This document shows, one piece after another, positions 1 to 8,935 of a stretch of 28,183 bases of DNA. Position numbers and translations under genes: made by a program. The DNA lies in the NCBI GenBank assembly GCA_903813345.2, contig CAIIXF020000109.1:1-28183 (forward strand). The letters are read 5' to 3'. Source of the DNA: Owenia fusiformis (lineage: Eukaryota; Annelida; Polychaeta; Sabellida; Oweniidae). Under the pieces are notes generated by a model. That model saw only the letters and a program-made list of their open reading frames with translations, searched no databases and had not been told where the DNA came from. Within the stretch, counting starts at the first letter, position 1. Every line of letters begins with the position of its first letter.

Positions 1-7
1 CACGCAA

Positions 8-285
8 CGAGGTTCTGAGGATTTCAGACAAAATTGCCCCTTTTATACCTAATTTTTTTATGTGGGCCCCGCCAAAATAAGGGGTCTTATCCAATGAAAT
101 CCCCTAAAAACCCATTAACAAAAATTGGCCGGAAAGAAGTGTGAAAAACTATATGAAGATTAATTATCAACATGCCAGATTTCTGCCCACATTATTTTCT
201 AAAAAGTTGAAAAGTTCCCATTTATTTCAGTTTTTGTTGAAACTTTTGAGACAGGTATGATTTATAACTAAATCCCAGAACCTCG
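8..285. mobile_element. Small inverted-repeat element (MITE-like)
   Basis: CGAGGTTCTG at 8-17 is the exact reverse complement of CAGAACCTCG at 276-285. The match continues inward with one difference (left AGGATTT, right AAATCC before the CAGAACC). The ~260 bp between are AT-rich with no coding signal. A short element with inverted ends and no ORF fits a miniature inverted-repeat transposable element. The left end lies only 7 bases from the window edge, so the true boundary and any target-site duplication cannot be seen. Family unknown. Confidence 0.5.
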
Positions 286-1293
286 GTTCAGACAATTCTC
301 ATGAACTTTTTGCCTTATATTTAATTACTCATTTAAACCATTAAGTCATTATCTCTTCAAAATACATGTTTTATAATATTTTAAACAATAAAAGTTAGCA
401 AATTCCTTATACAATTACATTACAATGTTTTTCATATATCAAAATGTATATTTCACCTACAAAATACTGGTTTTTGGTCAATTTGTACATCATCACCCAT
501 CAATTTATCATATCCTATTGTTTTACAAAAATGACATCATATACCAATATGTTTATGAATCTATGGAAGCTAGACAAAACATCATTAATTGAATATGATA
601 GCTTCTTGGCTCCATTCAAAGTTATACTGTCACTCAATAAACTAGACTTCCCCCTTTCTTGGAACCACTTCTTGCCATTGGCTATGTGATTTACCTGTCA
701 AATCTACCACCAGTCCTTACTATAAAACATGTTCAATTGAATGCAAGATATCTTTATCTAAGTTTAACTTTGGCACTCTGCAACATCCATAGAAGTTTAA
801 GATTGTGTCATTGAGTTCAAGGTAATATTGATAAATTACTAAATTAATAACATTTTCCATCTTAGAAGCCTCAGTTAATTTTACAAAAATTAAATGAAAG
901 TGAACAATTTCTTCTTGTTTTACATTATGATGTCTTATTCGAAAGTTCTTTATATCCACATGCCAAGAAATGATGCATCTTCAATGTCTACAGTAAACAA
1001 AGCTACTAGTTCCCAAAACATTCTGCTGTTATGATGATATCAGCACAACGGAAGTATTTATCCTAAGATTTCTGTATTTGTAAGCAACATGTAGAGTATT
1101 CGAGATTATCACGACCTAAGTTTCAAAAATCTATGAACGAAAAATCAAACTTTGTCACAATACATTCATAGTCGACTCCATTGATCATTCCAAGGGTACC
1201 CCTTTTACTATGACATGGTCTACTTTATAACATCATACATTATAAATAATGTTGAAAAGCAAAATACTTATTCATTTTCATTCTTTTATATAC
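286..1293. other. AT-rich stretch without recognisable features
   Basis: About 1 kb of AT-rich DNA between the first inverted-repeat element and foldback copy A1. The open frames here (for example 444-689 on plus, 720-959 on minus) are short, compositionally biased and without recognisable motifs. I see no RNA gene, tandem array or convincing inverted repeat. Confidence 0.6.
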
Positions 1294-1766
1294 AAAGAAT
1301 GGGTATCGATATGGCGAATTTTTTGAACACACGTAACTTCTCTTAAACCAGTCATCAAAAATTTTCAAAAAATTCTACAAATTGTCAATTTAATGGCCAT
1401 CTTTTGAATGGTAACAATACAATTTGAAATAGATATACATACGTTTATCTATATTGTTTTAAAAAACACTTGTTTTGTTCTTGGTATCATGTTTCCAGAG
1501 TGAAATGAAACATCTTTCCGAACCTCATTGGAACAAATCGACATAAACACATCATGTTTAGGTCTCCCAATATTGTAATTATACCAGGGAAATTTTGGTT
1601 GATTTTAAAAAAGTATCTTGTTTATGAAATAAAAGGGTTTTCTTGATTTTTATCTATTTTAGGGGGATTTTTTAAAATCAACCAAAAATTCCTTTGTATA
1701 ACTTTAATATTGAGAGGTCTAAAAACATGTTGTACAGGGTGACCCAAAAAATGCAACCCTCCATTT

Positions 1767-1923
1767 CTTCAATATTTTTCTTAAATGGAGATAAATTGCT
1801 CTGAGATTTAGCACACATGGATTTCATTCAATGTGGGATCCTCTGGCAAAGTTTTAATAACCATAGTCTTATATTGACAGAGTTATGGTTGTCTCAAAAT
1901 ATGCTCCAGATGTCGTCAATTTC
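1767..1923. repeat. Left arm of long inverted repeat in mariner derivative
   Basis: Reverse-complementary to 2520-2676 with scattered substitutions. Shared stretches include CTTCAATATTTTTCTTAAA, GATCCTCTGGCAAAG (one difference nearby) and AACCATAGTCTTATAT. Read on minus, the inner end encodes the last transposase codons (Asp-Asp-Ile-Trp-Ser-Ile-Phe) and a stop, so this arm is the natural 3' end of the element. Confidence 0.8.
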
Positions 1924-2510
1924 GCTGAAAACAAACTTGCAATGTTCAAGGAAAACTGTTCATAACACGAATGCATTCTTCCCCATAGGTATGGCTCAAA
2001 TTTTTGCAGCCATTGCTTATTGGAGTTCTGCAATTGTGGTAGGGTTATTTTCATACAAATTATCCTTTAAATAACCCCATATATAGAAGTCAGGGGCATT
2101 GAGATCAAGACTGTGGGATGACCATGGGTTCTCCGTCCTAGAAAAGATCATGTTCTCATAGAAATGACTAGTGAGCCAGGCTATGCTATCATCAGAAGTG
2201 TGAGGAGAAGCTCCATCCTTCTAGAACCACTGTTCTTGTCTATTGAAGCCTCTATACCACTCTAAAACTGCCTAAAACTTCCGGGGAACGCAAATATTGT
2301 GATGTGTGTTAACAGTAACAGTGTTCGCATTATCAACCTCAAATCAAAAGGGGCTGATGATTTCATGTTTGGAAATTGGCAGCCCAAGCTGTGCATTTAA
2401 CAGAATGAATGGGGCCTTTGAAGCACTTCATCTTCAATTTGTGATCCCAGAACACATTATTTCTTGAGTTTACATGTTCAGAAAGAAGGGAATGTGATTC
2501 ATCTGAAAAC
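1893..2510 (-). pseudogene. Mariner-like DDE transposase remnant, DD41D-type spacing
   Basis: A Tc1/mariner transposase catalyses cut-and-paste transposition through a DDE/D triad in an RNase H-like fold. On the minus strand I can follow the first motif (Phe-Ser-Asp-Glu-Ser-His at about 2501-2510, then a HVNSRNNVFW-like stretch). Further down in a different frame come WF-stop-KDGASPH, TENPW and SLDLNAPDFYIWGYLKD near 2050-2235, followed by YENNPTTIAEL. From the Asp of KDGA to the Asp of APDF there are 41 intervening residues. That matches the DD41D (rosa-like) class better than classical DD34D mariner, where the last Asp occupies the same place in SPDLAPSD. There are several in-frame stops and at least one frame change between 2363 and 2240. 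The N-terminal DNA-binding half is absent: the frame runs directly into the inverted 3'-end copy at about 2516. Not functional. Confidence 0.8.
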
Positions 2511-2519
2511 CTAACATTG

Positions 2520-2676
2520 GAAATGGACGACATTTGGAGCATATTTTGGAACGACCATAGCTCTATAAATATAAGACTATGGTTATTGAAACTTTGCCAG
2601 AGGATCTCACATTGAATGAAGTCATTGTGTGCCAAATTTCAGAGCAATTAACTTCCATTTAAGAAAAATATTGAAG
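2520..2676. repeat. Right arm: inverted copy of mariner 3' end
   Basis: Partner of 1767-1923. It sits where the 5' half of the transposase gene would be expected and joins directly to the catalytic fragment. Its outer ~30 bp, which would carry the CAGGGTGACCC-type terminus, is missing and the 24-bp end of the nested element begins at 2677 instead. Confidence 0.75.
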
Positions 2677-3103
2677 TTTTTGGGGTCCGTTTGGACCCCA
2701 AGATATATTTTGCAATTAATTTGCAACCAGATAAGCTTTTTTCATTCTGACTTCAGTTTTACATCGGTTAATCTATTACCTTTCAGAATATGTATGCATT
2801 ATTTATCATGAATGCATGGAAATATGTGTAAACCTCATCATAAGGGGTCAGGTGTTTCAACACTTTGTAACATTTCGTAGCATTTATATATAACACTGTA
2901 TTAATTGAATATGTTTCAGTGATAGTGATGTTCTTTGGCCTCAGGTAGCACAAAAAGTCATAATGCGATTTATATCTGGTTTGTTTTATCTGAAGGGAAT
3001 TGAATTAATTGAGGATTAGATGGAATTTCATGTTGATAGAATGATTATTTCTGATAAAATTATTGCAAAGAATGAGCTCTGGGGTCCAAACGGACCCCAA
3101 AAA
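2677..3103. mobile_element. Nested 427-bp MITE with perfect 24-bp TIRs
   Basis: Positions 2677-2700 and 3080-3103 are perfect 24-bp inverted repeats. Each end itself contains a hairpin, GGGGTCC-GTTT-GGACCCC. The interior (2701-3079) is AT-rich and has no usable ORF. Weaker complementarity continues inside the TIRs (TTTTGCAAT near 2708 against ATTGCAAAG near 3062). The sequence CCATTTAAG occurs at 2655-2663 and again directly after the right end at 3104-3112. Because the first copy lies 13 bp inside the mariner arm, it is not a simple target-site duplication. Family not recognised. Confidence 0.75.
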
Positions 3104-3383
3104 CCATTTAAGGGATATGCTATTTTGTTCCAACAAGGTTAGGAAAGACATTTTATTTCATTCTCAAGAATTAGTAGAAAGGAGCAAAACAATTGCACTA
3201 AAAAAACAAAAAATGTTAACAAAAACAGTTATATAAAATATTTCTTAATAATGTTCGCATTAAACTGTTGTCAGTCAGTAAACATTACATAAAATACCAT
3301 GTTTTTTTACAGAATGTTTTCAATGATTGGTTTAAGAGAAAAACATTGTTGAATTCAGTTCTCCATATCGATACCTATCCTTT

Positions 3384-4876
3384 AAGGTATTTAGATGTAA
3401 TGTATTCCTTTTGCCTTGTTTAATTATTTTGTTAAGTCTTTCAATTAGTTTAATTTTGAAAGTGAATGGACCAGGCCATATTATCACAGGGTGTGTACCA
3501 AATTAAGCGTGACAGGTAAACGCGCACTGTAGGTACAGCATGGGGGTGATGACATTTGAACAAACTGATGTTTTCAGCGTTTCAGAAAGATCTGATCTAG
3601 TTTCTAGATATTTTTATATGTAAATGTCTGTAACAACGTCCATGACAGTAAACTTGACCGTGAATTTTTTAGTTCAAACTTCACAAACTATCAATGTAGT
3701 TAGTATATGGAATAATGGTCGGATACGGTAAGGTAAAACACATAGGTTGGCGTTTTCGATTTTACATGCAAGCTTAAACTCCCTAATATTACTTCTCCTC
3801 CTACGAAGAAATGTAAAAGAGAAGGATTGATAAGGAGAGCTGTTCAGAAGTTTCTAATTTTTTTTATTCTGTAAGTGTTCATCATTGAATTTAGACACAT
3901 TTTTTAGAATGAGGTGGATTTGACATCCTGAAATATTGTATTTGTATTATCAAAACGTTCGTTTCTACAACGTTTTTTGTGAAACAATGAAATTCCATAT
4001 TCTATTTTTAACCGTTACCCTTTGCCTAATAAAATAAAAAACCTAGTACTGTACGAGCAAAATAAAATGTGTCTAAGCTATATGCTGAAGTAAAGTCTTA
4101 GTTTTCGTAAAGAAACCGATGCTCATTCCACCAGAAGTATCTTTTTGACTATTCTGGTCATTCTCGTTAGTAAGAGAAATATGTTTCTGAGCAAACCTAG
4201 TATCTAACCAATTTAGTGACGAATAGGGCTTTTTAAACAAGTGACTAAATTTGGGTTTCGTAGCTTTTGATTACGTCTAATCTAAAAAAGCTGGCCGGGG
4301 TGTCATAAATCAATTGAATATTTTAAAATTCGCCAGATAAATAAATCATTAATCAAACCGGACCCAGCTCGGCTCCTTGATGAGATATGACATGATTTCG
4401 ACAGGATTTCGTCTAAAATTAAAACAAAATGGCTCCAAGAAAAATGGCGATGTTCGAAAACTGGACGAAATGTCGTTAACGTCTGACATTAGTAACTGGC
4501 TGTAAATTCTAAGTTAGCGATCCAGAAGATGTGAACTAATACACTGATCACTTTATGTGTGTTTTGGAATTTTTGGTGAGGTAATAAGACCAAAACTCGC
4601 AATTCAAATTGTGATGTGGAAAAATGGCCGACATATGATTTTAAATTTTATGATTACGACATGACCAGTTGTTCATGCAGGAATATATCTGTACTGGGAG
4701 GCCACGATACAGTGGCCTTAGAAGAAGGTAAGTTTTTTAATAAAATATATTCCAAAATTTCTTGACACCCAGTAAGTCGTAGGGTCGAAGGGTCGTAGGT
4801 CGAAGGGTTTTTAGTACATTCCGTCCTATGGGCCTTATATGGATCTTTCAAACACGTGACTTAATACCAAATCAAA
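3384..4876. other. AT-rich stretch without gene signal
   Basis: About 1.5 kb with many stops in all frames. At 3489-3500 there is an ACAGGGTGTGTACC string that vaguely recalls a mariner end but has no partner. Around 4770-4808 the short phrase GTCGTAGGGTCGAAGG recurs in a variant form. Neither supports a firm call. Confidence 0.55.
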
Positions 4877-5150
4877 ATCAAAATTTTACCTTGACCCTTG
4901 GATGGGATTTCATAGAAAATATCCATGAAAACATGTCCTCGTGTTTCGATTTGCACTTAAATTCGATCATTTTATCTTCACCCCTTGATGGAATTTTATG
5001 AAAGAAGTTATGAAGACAAGTCATCACGTAAGGGTTTTCACCTTAATTAGCTCGTTTTATCTTGACCCTTCAATTGAATTTCATGGAAAAATATTTACAC
5101 TCAAATACTAGAAAAATTCAACCCTTGGATGTGATTTCGTTGAAAAAAAA
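4877..5150. repeat. Degenerate ~85-bp tandem repeat
   Basis: A block reading TTGACCCTTGGATGGGATTT followed by TCATAGAAAATAT begins at 4891. It recurs in diverged form at 4977 (TTCACCCCTTGATGGAATTT) and 5062 (TTGACCCTTCAATTGAATTT), spacings of 86 and 85. A shortened copy starts at 5117 (TTCAACCCTTGGATGTGATT). Each is followed by a purine-rich GAAA-type segment. Units are strongly diverged, so this is an old array. Confidence 0.6.
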
Positions 5151-5704
5151 GAAAAGTCCAGAATCAAACGATTTGTCCAGAACCTCTTAAGATTCTGTTT
5201 TAAGTTTATATTTATAAGTCAGATATTTGCAATAAATAGTGAGATATCAAATATACTTGCTTTTCGTGACAGTGCCTTTACGTAAATATGTCAGGACTCT
5301 CAGTGTCGTAGAGTACGGATAGTCAGAATTGGCATCTTGTATCTCAAGCTGAAAAAATGTTTCTTTGAAATTAGGTAACAATCTCATTCCAACTATAAAT
5401 ACGTGTAAAATTAAATGACTTTGTGTTACCATGTGTATTTGATGACCTAGTGGAAACGGCTAGTTTAAGCTAGCATTTTGTATTAATCTGAATATTGTCT
5501 ACATGATACTCATTTTAAACTTGACCTTGGCTATACAATGCGACAGATTGGTACAGTATATACGCATTGAATGACCCTTGCTCGATGTCATCTATATCAC
5601 AAATGGCAAGGTTACGTTTACTTGATATAAACAGTTAAGGTATAAAACTATTAATTGATAAATGAGCTGGTTGTGCATTGGAACTGACAGCTTAGTACAG
5701 AATG

Positions 5705-6639
5705 TAGCCCTGCCCAAGTCAGTATTCTCTACTTATCTGATCTTGAATTATTACCGCCTTGTACAATCCAATACACCGCCGCTGATATTATGCTAAATTA
5801 TTCAGCGGTTTCGAGATTTCCATATGTACGTTGCCAGGGGTGTCGCGAAACCTTATTGATTGACAAGATCGCATAGACACGACGTGTGACTTCAGGCTGA
5901 TTGACCAATCAAAACGTTAGGTTGACCTGCATAAACAAAGCAAACAACCCAAAGCAAACAATCTTTCTGTCCGCTGTGACGGAGAAGTTGCAAATGTGAA
6001 CTGTGAAAATGCTCCGTCACAGTGGACAAAGAATATTAACATTATTTTTTATTAAAAAAATTAAAAATACCCAATGCATTAATATCTCATTAATACATTC
6101 AAAGTTATGCTGAAAACATATGTTAATATTATCGTGTCACAATATCATGCCATTAAAAAATTAAAAAAGAAATGGTACATTTTAGAGTTTGATACTCTGG
6201 CGCCGTTTTCAATAGCTTTTACTCCTAGCGTTATTGGACTTCAAACAGAAGTGACGGTTATCCGCAAATTATATATCCATTGCATGGAGTAAGTAATTTT
6301 ATTTGATATAACGAAACATATGAGTTAAAAAATAAATCGTGAAGCATTCTCAGTGTTTTTATGAAAAATAGCATGCTCCGTCACAGCGGACAAATCTTTC
6401 GATACCAGCCTGTGTATTTATCTGATAAAATATTTGTGTTTTACATGATGAATCCGTGCAAGATTTGTTCGTGAAATGTCCCGGTGAAAAGTGTACTGTC
6501 TTGTTTTTGACTGCATTATAATGAGCTAACGCGTCAGGACATAAACAGTGGGTCGGTAAAGCACGTAGCTTTCTCTTGGGTACAAGGCGGTCATAATAGA
6601 AATCAAGATAAGAAAAAGAGACCGACTTGGGCAAGGCTA
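5705..6639. mobile_element. TIR transposon inserted in block B copy 1 (935 bp)
   Basis: The left end TAGCCCTGCCCAAGTC and the right end, read on minus, TAGCCTTGCCCAAGTC differ at one base. Imperfect complementarity runs on for about 60 bp, through ACTTATCT and ACCGCCTTGTAC. The uninterrupted site in block B copy 2 reads TACAGAATGTTGTTTTAC. Here TACAGAATG precedes the element (5696-5704) and AACAGAATA follows it (6640-6648), giving a decayed 8-9 bp target-site duplication. That length fits hAT, P-type or Mutator-like elements; I cannot choose between them. The minus-strand ORF 6359-6634 (91 codons) spans the right TIR and shows no transposase motif. Confidence 0.8.
5968..6392. repeat. Three copies of a 17-bp inverted motif inside the TIR element
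   Basis: TGTCCGCTGTGACGGAG at 5968-5984 is matched on the opposite strand by CTCCGTCACAGTGGACA at 6012-6028 and CTCCGTCACAGCGGACA at 6376-6392. The first two can form a hairpin. The first and third bracket a ~390-bp AT-rich core and share flanking ATCTTTC/GAAAGAT, so they may be the ends of a smaller nested element. A separate hairpin, CCGCTGA 5779-5785 with TCAGCGG 5802-5808, lies just upstream. Confidence 0.6.
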
Positions 6640-6833
6640 AACAGAATATTGTTTTACTTGTATCACCTCGATCTTTTTTAGAGTTATATTTTTGAATAAT
6701 TAGAGTTGTTGATTTAAAATCTAAATAAATTAAGCATGCTGGGATAGTTTGTCTAGCTAGGAGGCATAGACCCCTCGTGCTGGGCTCATACTTTAAAATA
6801 AAAAATGATAATATATAACTCTCTGATTTTTAG

Positions 6834-8015
6834 CTAACATGGTGAGCTTTTGCAATCACTCACTTGTCCGTCTGTCCGTCCGTCCGTCCGTCCGTCAACA
6901 ATAGTGGCACGTTTTAAAACTTCTGTCGATAGGATTCCTGTTTTAAGTTATTTCTGTTAAACATCAATACAGAAAATTCCCCTAGGACTCCTGGTTCAAA
7001 AGCTCGCCTATTTTCAAAATGGCGGCCACTTTTGTCTCGCGAAATTCACTTTTGACCCATTTCCTAGCTTTACAAATATTTTCAGGTGACCTACATTGTA
7101 AAAATTCATGTCAATGTGAAGGGTAGATATATGAAATAATTTTGTTACAAAAAATCAGCGAAAAATTGTATCCATTTTTTTATTTTCAGCCATTTTAGTT
7201 AACATTGATTTGTCCATCTGTCTCGCAAAATCCACTTTTGGACCATTTACCTTAAACCCTCTGTCGATAGGATTACCGTTTTGAGTTAAATTTGTTCAAC
7301 ATCAATACAAAAAACTCTCCTATGACTCTTGGTTCAAAAGCTCGCCTATTTTCAAAATGGTCGCCATTCTTATTTTGCGAAATTCACTTTTTGCACATTT
7401 CCTAGCTTTACAAATAATTTCAGCTGTCCTGCATTGTAAAAAGCCATGTCACTGTAAAGAGTAGTTGTATGAAATAATTTTGTTACAAAAAATCGGCAAA
7501 ATATTATATCCGTTTTTTTTATTTTCAGCCATTTTAGTTAACATTGATTTGTCCATCTGTCTCGCGAAATCCTCTTTTGGACCATTTGCTTAAAACCTCT
7601 GTCGATAGGATTCCAGTTTTAAGTTATTTTTGTTCAACATCAATACAAAAAAACTCCCATATGACCTGGTTCAAAAGCTTGCCTGATTTCAAAATGGTCG
7701 TCACTTTCGTCTCACGAAATCCAATTTTGGCGAAATTCCATTATGGTTCAATTTCCTAGCTTTACAAATAATTTCAGGTGTCTTGCATTCCAAAAAAGCC
7801 ATGACACTGTAAAGAGTAGTTGTATGAAATAATTTTGTTACAAATAATTGGCAAAAAATTATATCCGTTTTTTTCAGCCATTTTACTTAACATCGATTTG
7901 TCCATCTGTCTCTCAGTCAGTCCAAAATAGTGGCAAGTGGCTTGAAATAATTTTGTTACAAAAAATCAGCAAAAACATTACATCCGTTTTTTTGTCACCA
8001 TGTGAGCCGAGTACC
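6834..8015. mobile_element. Dispersed element built of 338-bp tandem units
   Basis: The phrase GTCGATAGGATT recurs at 6925, 7263 and 7601, exactly 338 bp apart. Other phrases follow the same register (TTTCCTAGCTTTACAAATA, ATGAAATAATTTTGTTACAAA, GATTTGTCCATCTGTCTC). There are three units and a fourth truncated one ending at about 8000 in which most of the middle is deleted. The left flank CATGGTGAGC and the right flank CACCATGTGAGCC look like related ends. A (GTCC)n tract lies near the left end. Elements with a tetranucleotide tract and internal tandem units are common non-autonomous repeats in molluscs (pearl-like or Helitron-related); this assignment is inference. Confidence 0.65.
6868..6896 (+). 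repeat. (GTCC)n tetranucleotide tract
   Basis: Uninterrupted run of TCCG/GTCC units with one GTCT variant inside the left part of the 338-bp-unit element. The corresponding positions of later units keep TTTGTCCATCTGTCTC, so the tract probably grew from a seed in the element. Confidence 0.8.
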
Positions 8016-8034
8016 AACGGTATTTAATTTTTTT

Positions 8035-8464
8035 AATTACTGTAGTATTTTATGGGGAAATGCTTGAAGGAATCTATTAAATAAATTACTGATATTACAA
8101 AAGAAATTCGTTAGATTAATTACAAACTCAGAGAGGTTAGCTCACACGTTCCCAATGTTTCAAGATCTTAAAATACTTAATATTTATCATACTCACACAA
8201 TCAAAATTGTATCATTCATGAAAAAAGTTATATGTAAACCCAAACAGTTCGCTTCAAAATTATACGAAAATCAAATATACACCGACGTATCACTATCGAT
8301 ATAGTCATAACTTAGATATTCCTAAACATAGAACCAGAATTGGAGAACATTCTATTATGGTTCATGGTTCATATGTATTGAATTCCATTAATGAAGATTT
8401 TAGAAATAAACCATTAAATTCACTAATTTCTATTTTGAAAACTGACCTCTTAAGTAAAGGATAA
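8035..8464 (+). pseudogene. LINE reverse-transcriptase C-terminal tail, truncated
   Basis: Frame 8035-8304 reads a WGNA motif, then a stop at 8065, LLILQKKFVRLI, AHTFPMFQDLKIL and further residues to a stop at 8302. After a frameshift, 8309-8464 reads IPKHRTRIGEHSI, HGSYVLNSI and ends ILKTDLLSKG-stop. WGNA, LQKK-xxRLI, HT-xPLF-xxLKIL, RT-xxG-xxSI, G-xxxWNSL-like and a final K-xxLL pattern is the recognisable thumb/tail segment that ends ORF2 of CR1/L2/Jockey-type non-LTR retrotransposons. Everything upstream (endonuclease, RT palm) is missing, as expected for a 5'-truncated insertion. One nonsense codon and one frameshift make it inactive. A T-rich 3' region runs to about 8571, where block B resumes. 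The exact clade cannot be told from this short tail. Confidence 0.85.
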
Positions 8465-8935
8465 GTGAAACACTTTATTGTATTTTTTTAATGTCTCATA
8501 TTATTGTTTTTTTATATTGTATTTATATTGTATTATTCCATTGTATTGATGTATTGTACCACTTTGAATTGAATGAAAAATGATCTTAATGTGGAAAATT
8601 AACAATATCAAAACTACAGTCATCTCGTTTATAACACAACTCACAATATACACTTCCTTCAATAAGAAATTAAAAAACTAGTTTATGATTTGCCATTTAA
8701 AAAAATCATCAAAGTCATTCCGAACTATTTGATTAAGGAGAAAAATGAAATTTAATCATTGACAGATTTTGTATGCTATCCAATAAAAACTTCCTGTTGA
8801 AGAGGAGCGTGTGTTGTCTTATTCAATATTAATTAGATATCAAGATTAAGAACATGTGCTTTTATGATACTATCTGCAAATCTTACATATATTATTTTGA
8901 AGGTTATAAGACTAGTCCATTGGTGTCTCTATACC

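Larger units (their letters stand above)
1735..3115 (-). mobile_element. Rearranged Tc1/mariner-type transposon inserted in foldback A1
   Basis: The insertion is shown by comparison with family A copies 2 and 3, which read continuously from GTTGTA into the ATGCTATT-like sequence where this copy is interrupted. The left end is CAGGGTGACCCAAAAAATG directly after a TA at 1733-1734, as expected for a Tc1/mariner terminus. The body contains a decayed transposase on the minus strand (1893-2510). An unusual feature is that 1767-1923 and 2520-2676 are inverted copies of each other (roughly 85% alike by eye), and both correspond to the 3' end of the transposase gene plus downstream DNA. The second terminus is not a recognisable CAGGGTG end: it is lost or replaced by a further nested element (2677-3103) followed by CCATTTAAGGGATA. 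The TA at 3116-3117 could be the second target TA. Confidence 0.7.
1294..3383. mobile_element. Foldback element family A, copy 1 (split by insertion)
   Basis: The outer ends are long inverted repeats. The left starts AAAGAATGGGTATCGATATGG and the right, read on the minus strand, starts AAAGGATAGGTATCGATATGG. The complementarity runs with mismatches through most of each arm (for example CTTAAACCAGTCAT near 1345 against its partner near 3330, and TTTGGTTGATTTT at ~1593 against AAAATCAACCAAA at ~1674). The uninterrupted element, as in copy 2, would be about 700 bp and nearly all palindrome. In this copy about 1.38 kb of foreign DNA (1735-3116) sits inside the right arm. The same family occurs at 11776-12464 and 21844-22222. 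TA dinucleotides lie 1-4 bp outside the ends of all three copies, which may mark a TA target, but TA is common here. No coding capacity; probably non-autonomous. Confidence 0.8.
5218..8935 (+). repeat. Block B, copy 1 (duplicated ~0.9 kb, interrupted)
   Basis: Segments 5218-5704, 6640-6789 and about 8572-8935 align in order with 23633-23886 plus 26132-26705, same strand, 18.4 kb away. Landmarks shared almost verbatim are GCTGAAAAAATGTTTCTTTG, GTCTACATGATACTCATTTT, CAGTATATACGCATTGAAT, GAGCTGGTTGTGCAT, and CATAGACCCCTCGTGCTGGG. In this copy the block is split by a TIR element (5705-6639) and by a composite insertion (6790-8571). The similarity looks high in the first part and weaker after 8572, where this copy has ~130 bp more than the other. 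It may be an old segmental duplication or two copies of an unrecognised interspersed repeat. The small ORF at 5247-5432 (minus) belongs to the block but looks non-coding. Confidence 0.8.

Noticed and set aside
3489-3500. ACAGGGTGTGTACC resembling a mariner terminus
   Set aside because: No preceding TA in the right place, no inverted partner, no transposase remnant nearby.
4877-5150. Possible CRISPR-like array because of evenly spaced repeats
   Set aside because: Units are ~85 bp, highly diverged across their whole length, with no short conserved repeat and unique spacer structure. The window is eukaryotic in character.
6359-6634. 91-codon minus ORF at the right end of the 935-bp TIR element
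   Set aside because: It starts within the TIR and has no transposase motif. Length is within chance for this window.
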